Of a stretch of DNA of 64,000 bases, positions 1 through 11,575 are shown in pieces. Origin of the DNA: Legionella genomosp. 1 (GTDB taxonomy: Bacteria > Pseudomonadota > Gammaproteobacteria > Legionellales > Legionellaceae). The DNA lies in contig CAMCUM010000002.1 in assembly GCA_945878975.1 (NCBI GenBank), forward strand, positions 1 to 64,000, in the 5' to 3' direction. Under the pieces are notes generated by a model. The model ran no database searches. It was not told where the DNA came from and worked only from the letters and a program-made list of their open reading frames with translations. A program made the translations under genes and the position numbers. Each line of letters starts with the position of its first letter. Position 1 is the first letter of the stretch.

Positions 1-58
1 CCGACAGTGGAAATTAAATTTAATTGAGACCCTAAACCCAGATTGGCGTGATCTATAT

Positions 59-147
59 GAAGATATTTGTCGTTGATTTAGATCGTCTGGATGCCGCGGA
101 CAAGCCGCGGCACGTAGGCGTCGGGGATGAATTGTAAACACGCCCTA
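59..147. repeat. Degenerate copy of the TGTTGACAATTC palindromic element
   Basis: The centre GCCGCGGACAAGCCGCGGC and the flank CACGTAGG closely match the centre of the intact element at 32777-32864. The right end GAATTGTAAACACGCCCTA matches its terminal motif and finishes in TA like the other copies. The left end is poorly conserved, so the start given is approximate. Confidence 0.5.
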
Positions 148-403
148 TTGAACCTAGTGCAATAATCATTTGCCATTTATTAAGAAATTGAGTGAGCTTA
201 TCCATTGCTTTTCATTCTCCATCATGGACTCCAGAAATAATCACCCCAAAATCCTATGCATAACTTTTGCATGAACTATAGGGCTTCGAGAGTTGTCAAC
301 ACGCCCTATCATCTCGTGGATAAATGAATAATGAAATAAGAGTGATTTCAACTTGGAGTATAGCAGCAATTCCATCCCGAAGTTCGGCAAGTCCCAGGCG
401 TAT

Positions 404-434
404 AAAAGCCTAAAATGCATTCGTGAAAGGTATA
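404..434. repeat. Fragment of the TATACCCTT-ended inverted-repeat element
   Basis: The right-hand 31 bases of the 166-bp element at 40072-40237 recur here with a few differences: CCTAAAA, then CATTCGTGAA, then GGTATA. The rest of the element is missing. It lies just downstream of the kinase-like pseudogene on the minus strand. Confidence 0.55.
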
Positions 435-450
435 CTACGCGCGCAATAAC

Positions 451-2275
451 TCAAAACCCAGCACACTTTTGCAGAACTGTGGCAGTCCGAACGGACTTTT
501 TCACTTTAACCCCCATTATTTCAAGATGGTGGTGCGCATTATTGCGCTCCACTAAAGGCAATTTCGCCAAAGACTCCTCCAGAATATCCGCCTCATCCGC
601 TTCCGTTGGAAATATTTTTCGCTTGTGAGAAAAAAAATACGCTATACCACACCAACCAAGTGCCACCCTCTTTGTGCGTAATTTAGCAATAGTATGTTTG
701 ATTTGTTGTAATTCAGGTGCTTCTAAACTTTCCAACGTCTGTTGTATCTCCTGATGCAGTTGTTTAACTGCTTGAGCATTTTTTATAGACAAGCTCAATA
801 ACCTGTCCTTATCGCACACATACTGGAGGATCGCCTGATCTTTTTCCCCACACCGATGCATCAATATCTGATGTAACATATGAGTGGCGTGTTGACGTTG
901 TCGCCACATTCGACTCATCACGCATGCACGCCCTTCCCTTAAAGACTCCTCGATACCAATCAACCCAGCAGGATAGTCATCTATCTCTCCCTCATCCAAA
1001 CTTGCAAACTTCGCTTCCTTTTCTGCATAAAAATCCGCATCAAGCCAATGGTCGTCCATCGCCACCAGTTGTTCATATTGTTCATGACAATACTGTAACA
1101 ATGCTTTATGCTCATTTATTTTTACATCCAACAACAAAGGCGCCAATTTCCCTTGAATCCTCGCATTAATGCTACTCAGATCTAGAAAATGTCTCGTATT
1201 CAGTAGCCGCTCTGTCTCCGTTATGAAACTTCTAAGCCCCGGGTTGTATACAAATTGATACGTCTTTAAAACTTTTAATTGTTCTAAGCAATGTTGGTGC
1301 ATATGAACAGTCAAACTACAACGAATCTTTACCATGCGGCTTATCACAGTTTCAAGTGAAATGCGTTGTTCGGGATCGATTCTGACCATATCTTGGATCA
1401 ATGCCTTTAATGCAGGACCCTCATCTGTATAAGCGAATATGCCATGGTGAAAATAAGAGTCATCAAATTCATAACGGTCCTTTTTCCGAAGATGATAATC
1501 TTTTAGTAATACATCCCAGTTATAGAGCATGCTCTCATACAAATTTTTACCTAGTGTATAAACCATAAGAGCCTCTCCACTCCAACCTGATGACTTTATT
1601 AGACAGGTTCGACTGAATTCTGGAGCTGAATAAAAAGCCGTCGCATTAAGACGCTTGCCACGATAAATCAAAAAACCTCTGGCGTCACATTTACAGAAAG
1701 CCTTACAATCCGAAAACACTCAAGGATTCCGGTGAGATGATGAGCATGCAGTGTATGCAATAATTCCACCAAATTTGTTGATTTCTCATCACTATCCCAA
1801 GACATTTTTTTATACCGACACGTCACGTGTAAAAACGCTTTTTGTTTCTGGATAGCAGAGATCAGCTTATCATATATGGCTGATTGGTAAGAAACCAACC
1901 ATAATATAACGCCATCTGTATACTTCGCATCAATTTCTTGCAGTTCATTTTCCAGAAAACTTAAAGCGCTAATCTTTTTATTGCGAATCAACAAATAAGG
2001 GAGCATAGGATCTATCTTGTTATAATGATCAATAGATTCATTCAACTTTTTAATATCAAGATTAATATTGGCAATATCTAGCTCAGAAATCTGAATAAAC
2101 GTTGGACACTTGACTTGGCCTGACACAATCTCTAGAAAGTTATTTTCTCGACCAGATTGCAAACTATTTGCCGTACTCAGCCGCTCAACACTTACTGAGT
2201 TCTCGGTGTATCCAGCTTGCAGTTCTGGAATTGGTTCGATAACCAGCTTATCTAATGGTGTAAAAAAGATACAAT
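451..2275 (-). pseudogene. Remnant of a Ser/Thr protein-kinase-like gene, frameshifted
   Basis: Two minus-strand frames together look like one broken gene. The downstream frame (451-1719) starts with a stretch resembling a kinase C-lobe: CDARGF where a DFG-type motif would sit, then YSAPEF (APE motif), YTLGKNLYE (like DVWSLG..LYE) and DPEQRISLETV (the subdomain XI arginine region). About 280 helical, charged residues follow. The upstream frame (open from about 2275, no ATG) ends in LLHTLHAHHLTGILEC, which resembles the stretch before a catalytic loop. The frames join by a one-base shift near 1705-1725, at a short T run. No glycine loop, catalytic lysine or HRD motif is visible, so the product is very unlikely to be an active kinase. 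The kinase call rests on motif order only. A decayed host-interaction kinase is the favoured reading. Confidence 0.5.
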
Positions 2276-2279
2276 CCTA

Positions 2280-2855
2280 TCATCGATGACAGGTGATACT
2301 AGCAAATCCGTTACAATCACCAAAACATAGTTTTTGATTACCCAGAGCGCGTGTGGCAGCCAAATGCGCCTCTGATGTATATCCGGTTGTCGATTTATAT
2401 CCCATATATCGACAAAAAGAGTAAGCTGCGCGCTCACCGCAATGCTTTTGATCATAACACCAGTCAATACGATAGTGCCACATCCGCGGTAAAACGAATT
2501 TTTTATAGCGATAGTAATAGGAGCGTTTCGGCTGATGCAAGGCTTTGCCATAACAACGGATCAATTTAAATCCATCACAAGCCCACCCTCGACACAACTT
2601 GTCATTGTCTAAAATACTGGTGAGACCAACATTGTGATCAATCGTAGTACGTTGCGCAGCAAGATAACCTGATTTCTGACAATAGCGGTCCGCCACAGCT
2701 TGTCCACAGGTCTGTTGATCAAGAAAACAGTAAGCCAAACGCTGTTTATGATAACGCGGCAACCAAAAATCATGCGCATACTGTGTCGCATCGGGCATGG
2801 CGTAAGCACTCGTCATCAGTAATAAACTACTTATCAATAACACAAAGTTACGCAT
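2280..2855 (-). CDS. Secreted protein with two tandem six-cysteine domains
   Basis: The protein has 191 residues with a clear Sec signal peptide (hydrophobic 4-17, cleavage probably after AYA at 17-19). The mature part is two copies of one domain. Copy 1 (about 40-101) has Cys43, 50, 59, 88, 93 and 101. Copy 2 (about 130-189) has Cys133, 139, 148, 177, 181 and 189. Both share the order C..C(G)..A..(Y/F)C...GY..........LC...C.GF..I.C, so three disulphides per domain are likely after export. The start ATG lies inside the 3' end of dnaE (22-bp overlap), which suggests translational coupling or late acquisition. I do not recognise a named family. An extracytoplasmic binding or host-contact role is inference only. 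Confidence 0.8.
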   Translation of the reverse strand: MRNFVLLISSLLLMTSAYAMPDATQYAHDFWLPRYHKQRLAYCFLDQQTCGQAVADRYCQKSGYLAAQRTTIDHNVGLTSILDNDKLCRGWACDGFKLIRCYGKALHQPKRSYYYRYKKFVLPRMWHYRIDWCYDQKHCGERAAYSFCRYMGYKSTTGYTSEAHLAATRALGNQKLCFGDCNGFASITCHR

Positions 2856-5800
2856 TCAGGTTCCAATGTTTCTTTTAAAAAATCCAGGAGTTGATTCCCA
2901 GGCCGAACAAAAAATGCGCTATCTAAATTAAGCGTAGCGCTTGCTGTGTCGTTAGCATAGCAAATTTGCACCACACAATCACCTTGATTTGCCTGCAAGA
3001 TGGTTTTGAGTTTCGGTATCAATTTTTCATCACTTGGCTTCAAATGCAGCCTCAAACAGCGTGCAAATTTCATCCGAGCTTTTTCTAAAGTATATAATTG
3101 AGTCGCCATAATACGCACGCCTCCAGTATAATCATCTTGTCCTAATTCTCCATCGACCAAAATAATCTCACCATTTTGAATGGGGTGTTCGAAAGCCTCG
3201 ATCACTTCAGAGAATACGACAACATCGACTTGCATCTGGGCCGCCTCCAGCTTCAATATCACCAAAGATTTGCCTTTTTTAGTCTGGATTTTTTTACTCT
3301 GATTGATTAAACCACAAATCAATACTTTCTTGACGCGCAAATGAGGTAATTGCACCAGAGGTTGCACAAACGCCTGAAATTCTTGTTCATAGGGATCAAC
3401 AGGGTGCCCCGTTAAATAAAACCCCAAAGTCTCTTTCTCAGCCGTCAAACGATGCATAGTTGCCCATGGTGCGCAAGGCGTATACGTACTAGGATTGTCA
3501 GCAAAATCTTCTTCTAAAACTGCAAACAAATCACCTTGACCACTGTGCGTATTTTGGAGATGCAAGGCACCCAGGGTCATCGCATTATCCAAATTATGCA
3601 TTAAAACGGCACGATCAATTTGCCAATCATCCATACAGCCACTCTTAATCAAAGCATCTAAAACCCGATGATTGATCTTACGCAAATCAACGCGACGGCA
3701 AAGGTCAAATAAATCTAAAAAGGGCCCGTTTTTGCTACGTTCTGCAATAAGCCCTTCAATCATCGCCTGCCCCAAGCCTTTGATAGCACCCATCCCATAA
3801 CGAATCGTTTGAGCATCCACAACGGAAAAAGCATACCCAGAGTATTGAATAGATGGCGCTAAGATGTTCAGCTGCATGCTTTTGCATTCTTGGATAAAAC
3901 CAACCACTTTATCCGTATTATCCATATCTGAAGACAAAACAGCCGCCATAAATGCGGCGGGATAATGCGCTTTTAACCAAGCAGTTTGATAGGCAATCAT
4001 TGCATATGCGGCTGAATGCGACTTATTAAAACCATAGCCGGCAAATTTTTCCATCAAATCAAAAATTGCGGTTGAGATCTCCAAAGAGATACCACGCTGT
4101 AATGCGCCCTGGGTAAAGATGGTGCGTTGGTTCGCCATTTCTTCCGGTTTTTTCTTACCCATCGCTCGCCGTAATAAATCAGCAGCCCCTAACGTGTAAC
4201 CCGCTAGGACTTGCGCGATTTGCATCACTTGCTCTTGGTACAGAATGACCCCATACGTTGGCTGAAGAATAGATTCCAAATCTGGGTGTAAATACACAAT
4301 GCTTGCTAAGCCATGTTTGCGCTCAATAAAATCATCGACCATCCCAGATTGTAAGGGACCAGGTCGAAACAAGGCGACCAACGCAATCACATCTTCAAAC
4401 GTATCAGGCTGTAAACGGTGAATCAAATCTTTCATGCCGCGTGATTCCAGCTGAAAAACGGCTGTGGTTTGACAGCATTTCAACAAATCAAAGCTTGCCT
4501 TGTCTTCTAATGAAATCGTCGTAATATCAATCACTGATTGGCCTGCAGCTTGACGTTCTCGATTGATGATATCTAACGCTAAATGAATGATGGTTAACGT
4601 TCGTAATCCTAAGAAGTCGAATTTCACCAAGCCAACAGACTCCACATCGTCTTTATCAAATTGAGACACCAATTGATGGGTCCCCTCTTCACAATAGATA
4701 GCAGTAAAATCTGTTAATTCAGAAGGGGCAATCACAACCCCTCCGGCATGCTTGCCCGCATTGCGGGTAATCCCTTCCAAAGACATAGCCAAATCTAATA
4801 ATTCTTTTACTTCCTCTTCATTTTCGTAACGCTTGGCTAATTCAGGCTCACGTTTAAGCGCCTCAGGCAAGGTGATGCCCAACTCAAAAGGAATTAATTT
4901 AGCAATTTTATCTACAAATCCATAAGGATGACTCAACACGCGTCCCACATCTCGTATCACTGCTTTGGCGGCCATCGTACCGAAAGTGATGATCTGTGAC
5001 ACAGCAGAGCGACCATATTTTTCTGCAACATACTCAATCACTCGATCCCGACCTTCCATACAAAAATCAATATCAAAATCCGGCATCGATACGCGTTCTG
5101 GATTCAGAAAACGTTCAAATAGCAAATCATACTGTAAGGGATCTAAATCAGTAATGCCTAATACATAAGCCACCAAAGAACCTGCACCCGAACCCCGACC
5201 AGGCCCCACCGGGACCCCATTTGATTTCGCCCATTGAATAAAATCTGCCACAATCAAAAAGTAACCAGAAAAACCCATGGGGGTGATCACATCCAACTCT
5301 ATTTGCAAGCGCTGGATGTACACCTCCCGAGTTAAAATAGCCGTCAATTGAATCCGCTCCAACCTCCGCTCCAAACCTTGACGTGCTAACATGGTTAAAT
5401 AGGCCTCTTCCGTCGAGCCATCAGATGTTGCAAATTTAGGCAAAAAATATTGTCCAAGATTCAAAGTCACCGTACAGCGTTTGGCAATTTCTACTGAGTT
5501 TTGCAGGGCTTGAGGCAAATCAGCAAATAAAGCGGCCATTTCACTGGGACTACGCAAATATTGCTGATCTGAATACCGTTTTTTGCGGCGCTCATCAGCC
5601 AATACTTCCCCTTCGTGAATGCATACCCGCGCTTCATGTGCATCATAATCTGAGGCTTTTAAAAACCGCACATCATTCGTAGCCACGAGTGGAATCTGCA
5701 AATGATCAGCTAAGTGCATCAGCTTTTGATTATAAATTTGTTCTTCTGGACGATTGGTTCGGGTGATTTCCAAATAGAATCGATCCCCAAATTTTTCGAC

Positions 5801-6277
5801 CCAATCTTGCGCCAAACGTTGCGCACGTTCCAGATCATCGTGTAATAACGCTTGACCAACATCGCCGGAAAATCCGCCTGACAACACCAATAATCCCTCC
5901 GTACAGGAGGTCAACCAATCATAATGAATACGGGGCTGTCCATGGTGCTGCCCCTCTTGATAGGATTTGGAAATCAAACGTGTCAGGTTACGATAGCCCT
6001 GATCTGATTGACAAAGGAATACGCAGGAGAATGCGAGCTCTGGGATTTGTGGATCACAACATAGAACATCACAGCCCAAAATGGGTTTGATCCCTGCTGC
6101 TAAGGCTGCTTGGTATACTTTGACCCCGGCAAACAAATTGCAAAAATCCGTGACAGCCACAGCCCACATCTTCATACGGACCAAAGAAGCCATCAAATCA
6201 TCAATACGAATAGTGCTATCCACCAAAGAGTATTCGGATCGCAAATGGAGGTGGACAAATTCAGGGGTATTATTCAT
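2834..6277 (-). CDS. dnaE: DNA polymerase III alpha subunit
   Basis: This is the replicative polymerase catalytic subunit: 1147 residues from ATG 6277, close to the usual 1160. A TTG 12 bases upstream is also possible, and neither start has a strong ribosome site. The order is standard. The N-terminal PHP domain begins VHLHLRSEYSLVDS. The catalytic palm carries PDFDIDF near residue 399. Then come the fingers, helix-hairpin-helix and OB domains. GQGDLFAVLE near the end of the central part matches the beta-clamp-binding motif (QADMF in E. coli). It overlaps the start of the downstream secreted-protein gene. Identification is secure. Confidence 0.97.
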   Translation of the reverse strand: MNNTPEFVHLHLRSEYSLVDSTIRIDDLMASLVRMKMWAVAVTDFCNLFAGVKVYQAALAAGIKPILGCDVLCCDPQIPELAFSCVFLCQSDQGYRNLTRLISKSYQEGQHHGQPRIHYDWLTSCTEGLLVLSGGFSGDVGQALLHDDLERAQRLAQDWVEKFGDRFYLEITRTNRPEEQIYNQKLMHLADHLQIPLVATNDVRFLKASDYDAHEARVCIHEGEVLADERRKKRYSDQQYLRSPSEMAALFADLPQALQNSVEIAKRCTVTLNLGQYFLPKFATSDGSTEEAYLTMLARQGLERRLERIQLTAILTREVYIQRLQIELDVITPMGFSGYFLIVADFIQWAKSNGVPVGPGRGSGAGSLVAYVLGITDLDPLQYDLLFERFLNPERVSMPDFDIDFCMEGRDRVIEYVAEKYGRSAVSQIITFGTMAAKAVIRDVGRVLSHPYGFVDKIAKLIPFELGITLPEALKREPELAKRYENEEEVKELLDLAMSLEGITRNAGKHAGGVVIAPSELTDFTAIYCEEGTHQLVSQFDKDDVESVGLVKFDFLGLRTLTIIHLALDIINRERQAAGQSVIDITTISLEDKASFDLLKCCQTTAVFQLESRGMKDLIHRLQPDTFEDVIALVALFRPGPLQSGMVDDFIERKHGLASIVYLHPDLESILQPTYGVILYQEQVMQIAQVLAGYTLGAADLLRRAMGKKKPEEMANQRTIFTQGALQRGISLEISTAIFDLMEKFAGYGFNKSHSAAYAMIAYQTAWLKAHYPAAFMAAVLSSDMDNTDKVVGFIQECKSMQLNILAPSIQYSGYAFSVVDAQTIRYGMGAIKGLGQAMIEGLIAERSKNGPFLDLFDLCRRVDLRKINHRVLDALIKSGCMDDWQIDRAVLMHNLDNAMTLGALHLQNTHSGQGDLFAVLEEDFADNPSTYTPCAPWATMHRLTAEKETLGFYLTGHPVDPYEQEFQAFVQPLVQLPHLRVKKVLICGLINQSKKIQTKKGKSLVILKLEAAQMQVDVVVFSEVIEAFEHPIQNGEIILVDGELGQDDYTGGVRIMATQLYTLEKARMKFARCLRLHLKPSDEKLIPKLKTILQANQGDCVVQICYANDTASATLNLDSAFFVRPGNQLLDFLKETLEPECVTLCY

Positions 6278-6324
6278 AGTTGCGACCAATAATGAGTTAA
6301 ATTGCTGATGTGGCGCTTCGCGCG

Positions 6325-6341
6325 ATTGTAAACACGCCCTA
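6325..6341. repeat. Isolated end of the TGTTGACAATTC element
   Basis: ATTGTAAACACGCCCTA matches the right terminal motif seen at 131-147 and 292-308. It lies between dnaE and ligA. No matching left end was found. Confidence 0.45.
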
Positions 6342-6384
6342 ACCTACATTACATTTGTTTCCTTCTTGCGAAGGCCCTCACACT

Positions 6385-8529
<2,145 letters not shown>

Positions 8530-8593
8530 CTATAATAGACAAACCTATCAATAATACGGTACTTTATGACAATCTTCCTTATTCAGTATCCTC

Positions 8594-9841
8594 ATGACCA
8601 CACCCTTTTTTCTCAATGATTTACCCTTTTTACTTGGCGGACTGACCTTATTGGGGCTTGTCTGTATTGGCTTTGTCGTATATCAACAGCGTAAAATCAC
8701 AGAGCACGCCCAGCGACAACAAGCCGAACTCCAAGACTTATTGCGTACTAGTTTGCATGAAATGCAGCAAAATCTCCAACAATTCATGCATGCAGGGCAA
8801 ATCAGTATTCATGATAAAATAACGCAAAGCAACCTGAGTCTACAACCCTTAATGGTTGAAAATATTCAACGACAAATGACGGATGTACGCGAGCAAATTG
8901 GCCACAGTTTCAAACAACACACCAGCGGCCTCTCACAACATTTGCTTGCAGTCACTGAAGAAATTCGCAACCATTTAAATAATTTGACCCAGCAAGTTCA
9001 ACATCGTCTAACAGAAGGATTTGAAAAAACATCCGCAACCTTTATCGATGTAGTCAAACGCCTTGCTTTAATTGATGAAGCACAAAGAAAAATTACGGAA
9101 CTATCACAGCATGTTGTCAGCCTACAGGATGTTTTAATCGACAAACGCGCACGAGGTGTTTTTGGCGAAGTCCAATTAGCTGCCTTGATTGCTAATGTCT
9201 TACCGAGCGCTCATTACAGCATGCAATACACGCTTAGTAATCAAAAAAGAGCAGACTGCATTTTGTTTTTACCTCAACCGACCGGAAACCTCGTTATTGA
9301 TGCAAAATTTCCTTTGGAAACTTATCAAAAACTCATGAACATTGATGCGGCCTCTGTAGAGCGTAAAAGTTTACAACAGCAATTTCGCCAGGACTTACAA
9401 AAGCACATCAAAGACATTGCGGAAAAGTATATCATCCCTGAGGAAACAGCTGATGGCGCTGTGATGTTTATTCCTGCAGAAGCCATTTTTGCAGAAATCC
9501 ATGCCAATTATCCTGAGATTGTTGCTATGTCCCAACGCTTAAAAGTTTGGTTGGTCTCACCCAGCACGTTAATGGCTGTGCTCACTACCGCGCGCGCTGT
9601 TTTAAAAGACGATGCCACGCGTAAGCAAGTACATATCATTCAAAAACATTTACATTCTTTGGCTGATGATTTCCAGCGCTTTGAGAAACGCATGGACAAA
9701 CTTACGAAACATATTGATTTGGCCCATCAAGATGTCAACGACGTCAATACCTCTGCGAAAAAGATTTCTCAACGCTTCCAAAAAATTGAAGCAGTAGAAT
9801 TAGATGCGATTGATACGATTGAGCGCATCGAAGAAGCTTAG
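8594..9841 (+). CDS. rmuC: RmuC family protein, membrane-anchored
   Basis: RmuC proteins limit DNA inversion and rearrangement and contain a nuclease-like fold. This one has 415 residues. An N-terminal membrane segment (about 10-30) is followed by a long coiled-coil region (about 30-140) and the RmuC domain, with the family core RGVFGEVQL, DCILFLPQ, VIDAKFPLE and the AVMFIPAEAIFAEI strand. Its start ATG 8594 has only a weak upstream purine run. It is transcribed away from ligA and followed by repeat DNA rather than another gene. Confidence 0.92.
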   Translation: MTTPFFLNDLPFLLGGLTLLGLVCIGFVVYQQRKITEHAQRQQAELQDLLRTSLHEMQQNLQQFMHAGQISIHDKITQSNLSLQPLMVENIQRQMTDVREQIGHSFKQHTSGLSQHLLAVTEEIRNHLNNLTQQVQHRLTEGFEKTSATFIDVVKRLALIDEAQRKITELSQHVVSLQDVLIDKRARGVFGEVQLAALIANVLPSAHYSMQYTLSNQKRADCILFLPQPTGNLVIDAKFPLETYQKLMNIDAASVERKSLQQQFRQDLQKHIKDIAEKYIIPEETADGAVMFIPAEAIFAEIHANYPEIVAMSQRLKVWLVSPSTLMAVLTTARAVLKDDATRKQVHIIQKHLHSLADDFQRFEKRMDKLTKHIDLAHQDVNDVNTSAKKISQRFQKIEAVELDAIDTIERIEEA

Positions 9842-10056
9842 GATTTGTTAACAATTGATTATTAAGCAAAGCTTCAAGACGTTACGCTTCACGCAACGCC
9901 TTCCAAAGAAAAGAACAGCTTCCGACTTTCCTTCTCCCCATACATGAGGAGAAGGTGGCCGAAGGGCAGATGAGGGGTTACTGAAACGACGTTCTTTGTT
10001 CCTATTTGCTATTAAAATAGCTATAGGGCTCAGCCCAAACAGATCAAATAAATCTG
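9842..10056. repeat. Intergenic stretch with a CCTTCTCC..GGAGAAGG hairpin repeat
   Basis: No gene is seen in these 215 bases. At 9929-9955 an inverted repeat CCTTCTCC .. GGAGAAGG is followed by GGCCGAAGGGCAGATGAGGGG. This resembles a short intergenic repeat common in many proteobacterial genomes. It lies between convergent genes and could act in transcript ending, but no T-run follows the stem. Confidence 0.45.
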
Positions 10057-11346
10057 CTAAAAATCTAATCTAATACCTGGAATGTCATTATGTGACAAGT
10101 CAATGAAACGTTTAATTTTATCGACCCATGCAGAAGCTGATGGCGACGACAAACCTAGCGTAACCGACGCGGGCGAGCTCGTGGCAAACACACTATGTCC
10201 CACGAAAGCGCTCTCAGCCGGAGCACACTCAACCATAGCGCTTAATATGACTTCTTTGAGAGGATGCACAGATCCTTCTGAGAAAAAAATATTTTCGAGC
10301 AATTCAGCATATTGGGGTCTTTTTACTTTTTTTATCTGCTGCGCTTGGCCACTTTCATCATAACGCGTCGTCAGATCGTAAAAATCTTCTGACAATTCAA
10401 ACCCTTCAATGTTTACTATTTTTTGCCAAAACTCATTTCGATATGGCTTAAGGAGATCAATAGAAAACGCCGGGTATTGCGCAAACGCTGCATTCACACG
10501 CGCTGGGGCGTGAATCATTCGACTTAAATAACAATTTAGAATGATATCCACGGCAATAGAATCTTGATTTTTTTGTGCGAACGCCAAGGATCGACCAATC
10601 TCAGTATTGTGATTAGAAAGCATCTCATACATACACTGATAATGTTTTTTCTTAGTCGCAATATCCAAAGCTGTTAAACCATTGAGTCTAACAATATTAG
10701 GATTGATACGTTCATCATGAACAAGAAGTCTGACGATATCTTGCTTATCACACAGCGCAGCGGTATCAAGTGGGGTAGCACCATTATCCAATCTACGAAC
10801 ATTCACATCACACGCTGTCTTTTGTAAAAGCCAGCGCGCAACATGCGTGTGCCCCAGTTCTGCAGCAAGATGTAAGGCAGTCGCCTGATGGTCAAAATGT
10901 TTGTGATTAATATCCATTCCGAGACTATGCAACTCTTCCATCACCTCTACATTACCTTGAAATGCCGCAATAAAAAATAAGGTATCCCCTGGTCGTAAGA
11001 TATCTGGAGACGTGTGTAAAGCTCTAAAAAGACGAAAAATATCTAAGTGCGTCAGTCTTCTCGCAACTTCTGTTAATTGATGAACACCATGGACTTGAAT
11101 ATCAGGGTACAACAAGCGCAATCTATAATAGCTATGAGCAATATTTTCCGCATCAGCAGCATATTCATGATCAAATCGTATTAAAGTAATTGAAGAAATT
11201 GGATCACGCGTGTTTGGAGAGGTATTGCCATTTGCGATCAAGCATCCAACCAATGCACAAAAATCATACCTATAAGTATCCGACGCCAAAACAGGGCATA
11301 CCGGAATGTCTCTCGTTATTGAACAAATATCCAACTGGCTTTGCAT
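10057..11346 (-). CDS. Ankyrin-repeat protein, putative host-interaction protein
   Basis: The protein has 429 residues. About four ankyrin repeats span 119-250, with the recognisable pieces DTLFFIAAFQGNVEVMEELHS, ATALHLAAELGHTHVARWLL, ATPLDTAALCDKQDIVRLLV and LTALDIATKKKHYQCMYEML. The flanks (1-118 and 250-429) match nothing I recognise. There is no signal peptide or membrane segment. AAAGGA lies 7-8 bases before ATG 11346, a good ribosome site. Ankyrin proteins are frequent among type IV-secreted effectors of Legionella and Coxiella, and the orphan setting beside another accessory gene fits. Translocation itself cannot be read from the sequence. Confidence 0.85.
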   Translation of the reverse strand: MQSQLDICSITRDIPVCPVLASDTYRYDFCALVGCLIANGNTSPNTRDPISSITLIRFDHEYAADAENIAHSYYRLRLLYPDIQVHGVHQLTEVARRLTHLDIFRLFRALHTSPDILRPGDTLFFIAAFQGNVEVMEELHSLGMDINHKHFDHQATALHLAAELGHTHVARWLLQKTACDVNVRRLDNGATPLDTAALCDKQDIVRLLVHDERINPNIVRLNGLTALDIATKKKHYQCMYEMLSNHNTEIGRSLAFAQKNQDSIAVDIILNCYLSRMIHAPARVNAAFAQYPAFSIDLLKPYRNEFWQKIVNIEGFELSEDFYDLTTRYDESGQAQQIKKVKRPQYAELLENIFFSEGSVHPLKEVILSAMVECAPAESAFVGHSVFATSSPASVTLGLSSPSASAWVDKIKRFIDLSHNDIPGIRLDF

Positions 11347-11575
11347 AAAAGGTCCTTTTAAATCGCTAAATATTTAATTTTTGTGCATTTTATCATAGAC
11401 ATTATTAAAAAACTAATTTTTTGACTCTATTTTTTATTTACTGAATTTATTTTAATCAAAATAGCCTATTATGATCGCTTTTAGATCATCGTGATTTTTT
11501 TTTGTGAATTTTTTATTGACGGCATGGTGTTTTTGATAATAATTGCGCCAACAAAAAAAGCACGATGTGAGATCC

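Larger units (their letters stand above)
1..450. other. Non-coding, repeat-bearing region
   Basis: No convincing gene was found in these 450 bases. The stretch holds remnants of two small repeat families also found elsewhere in the window. One is a GC-rich palindrome (GCCGCGG..CCGCGGC near 94-112) followed by an ATTGTAAACACGCCCTA end at 131-147, with another such end at 292-308. The other is a fragment at 404-434 matching one end of the element at 40072-40237. The 91-codon frame across 353-628 is made of repeat and antisense sequence and is not supported. Confidence 0.6.

Noticed and set aside
353-628. Plus-strand 91-codon frame at the left edge
   Set aside because: It covers repeat sequence and the antisense of the kinase-like remnant, with no ribosome site.
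924-1169. Pro/His-rich plus-strand frame
   Set aside because: It is antisense to the better supported minus-strand kinase-like remnant.
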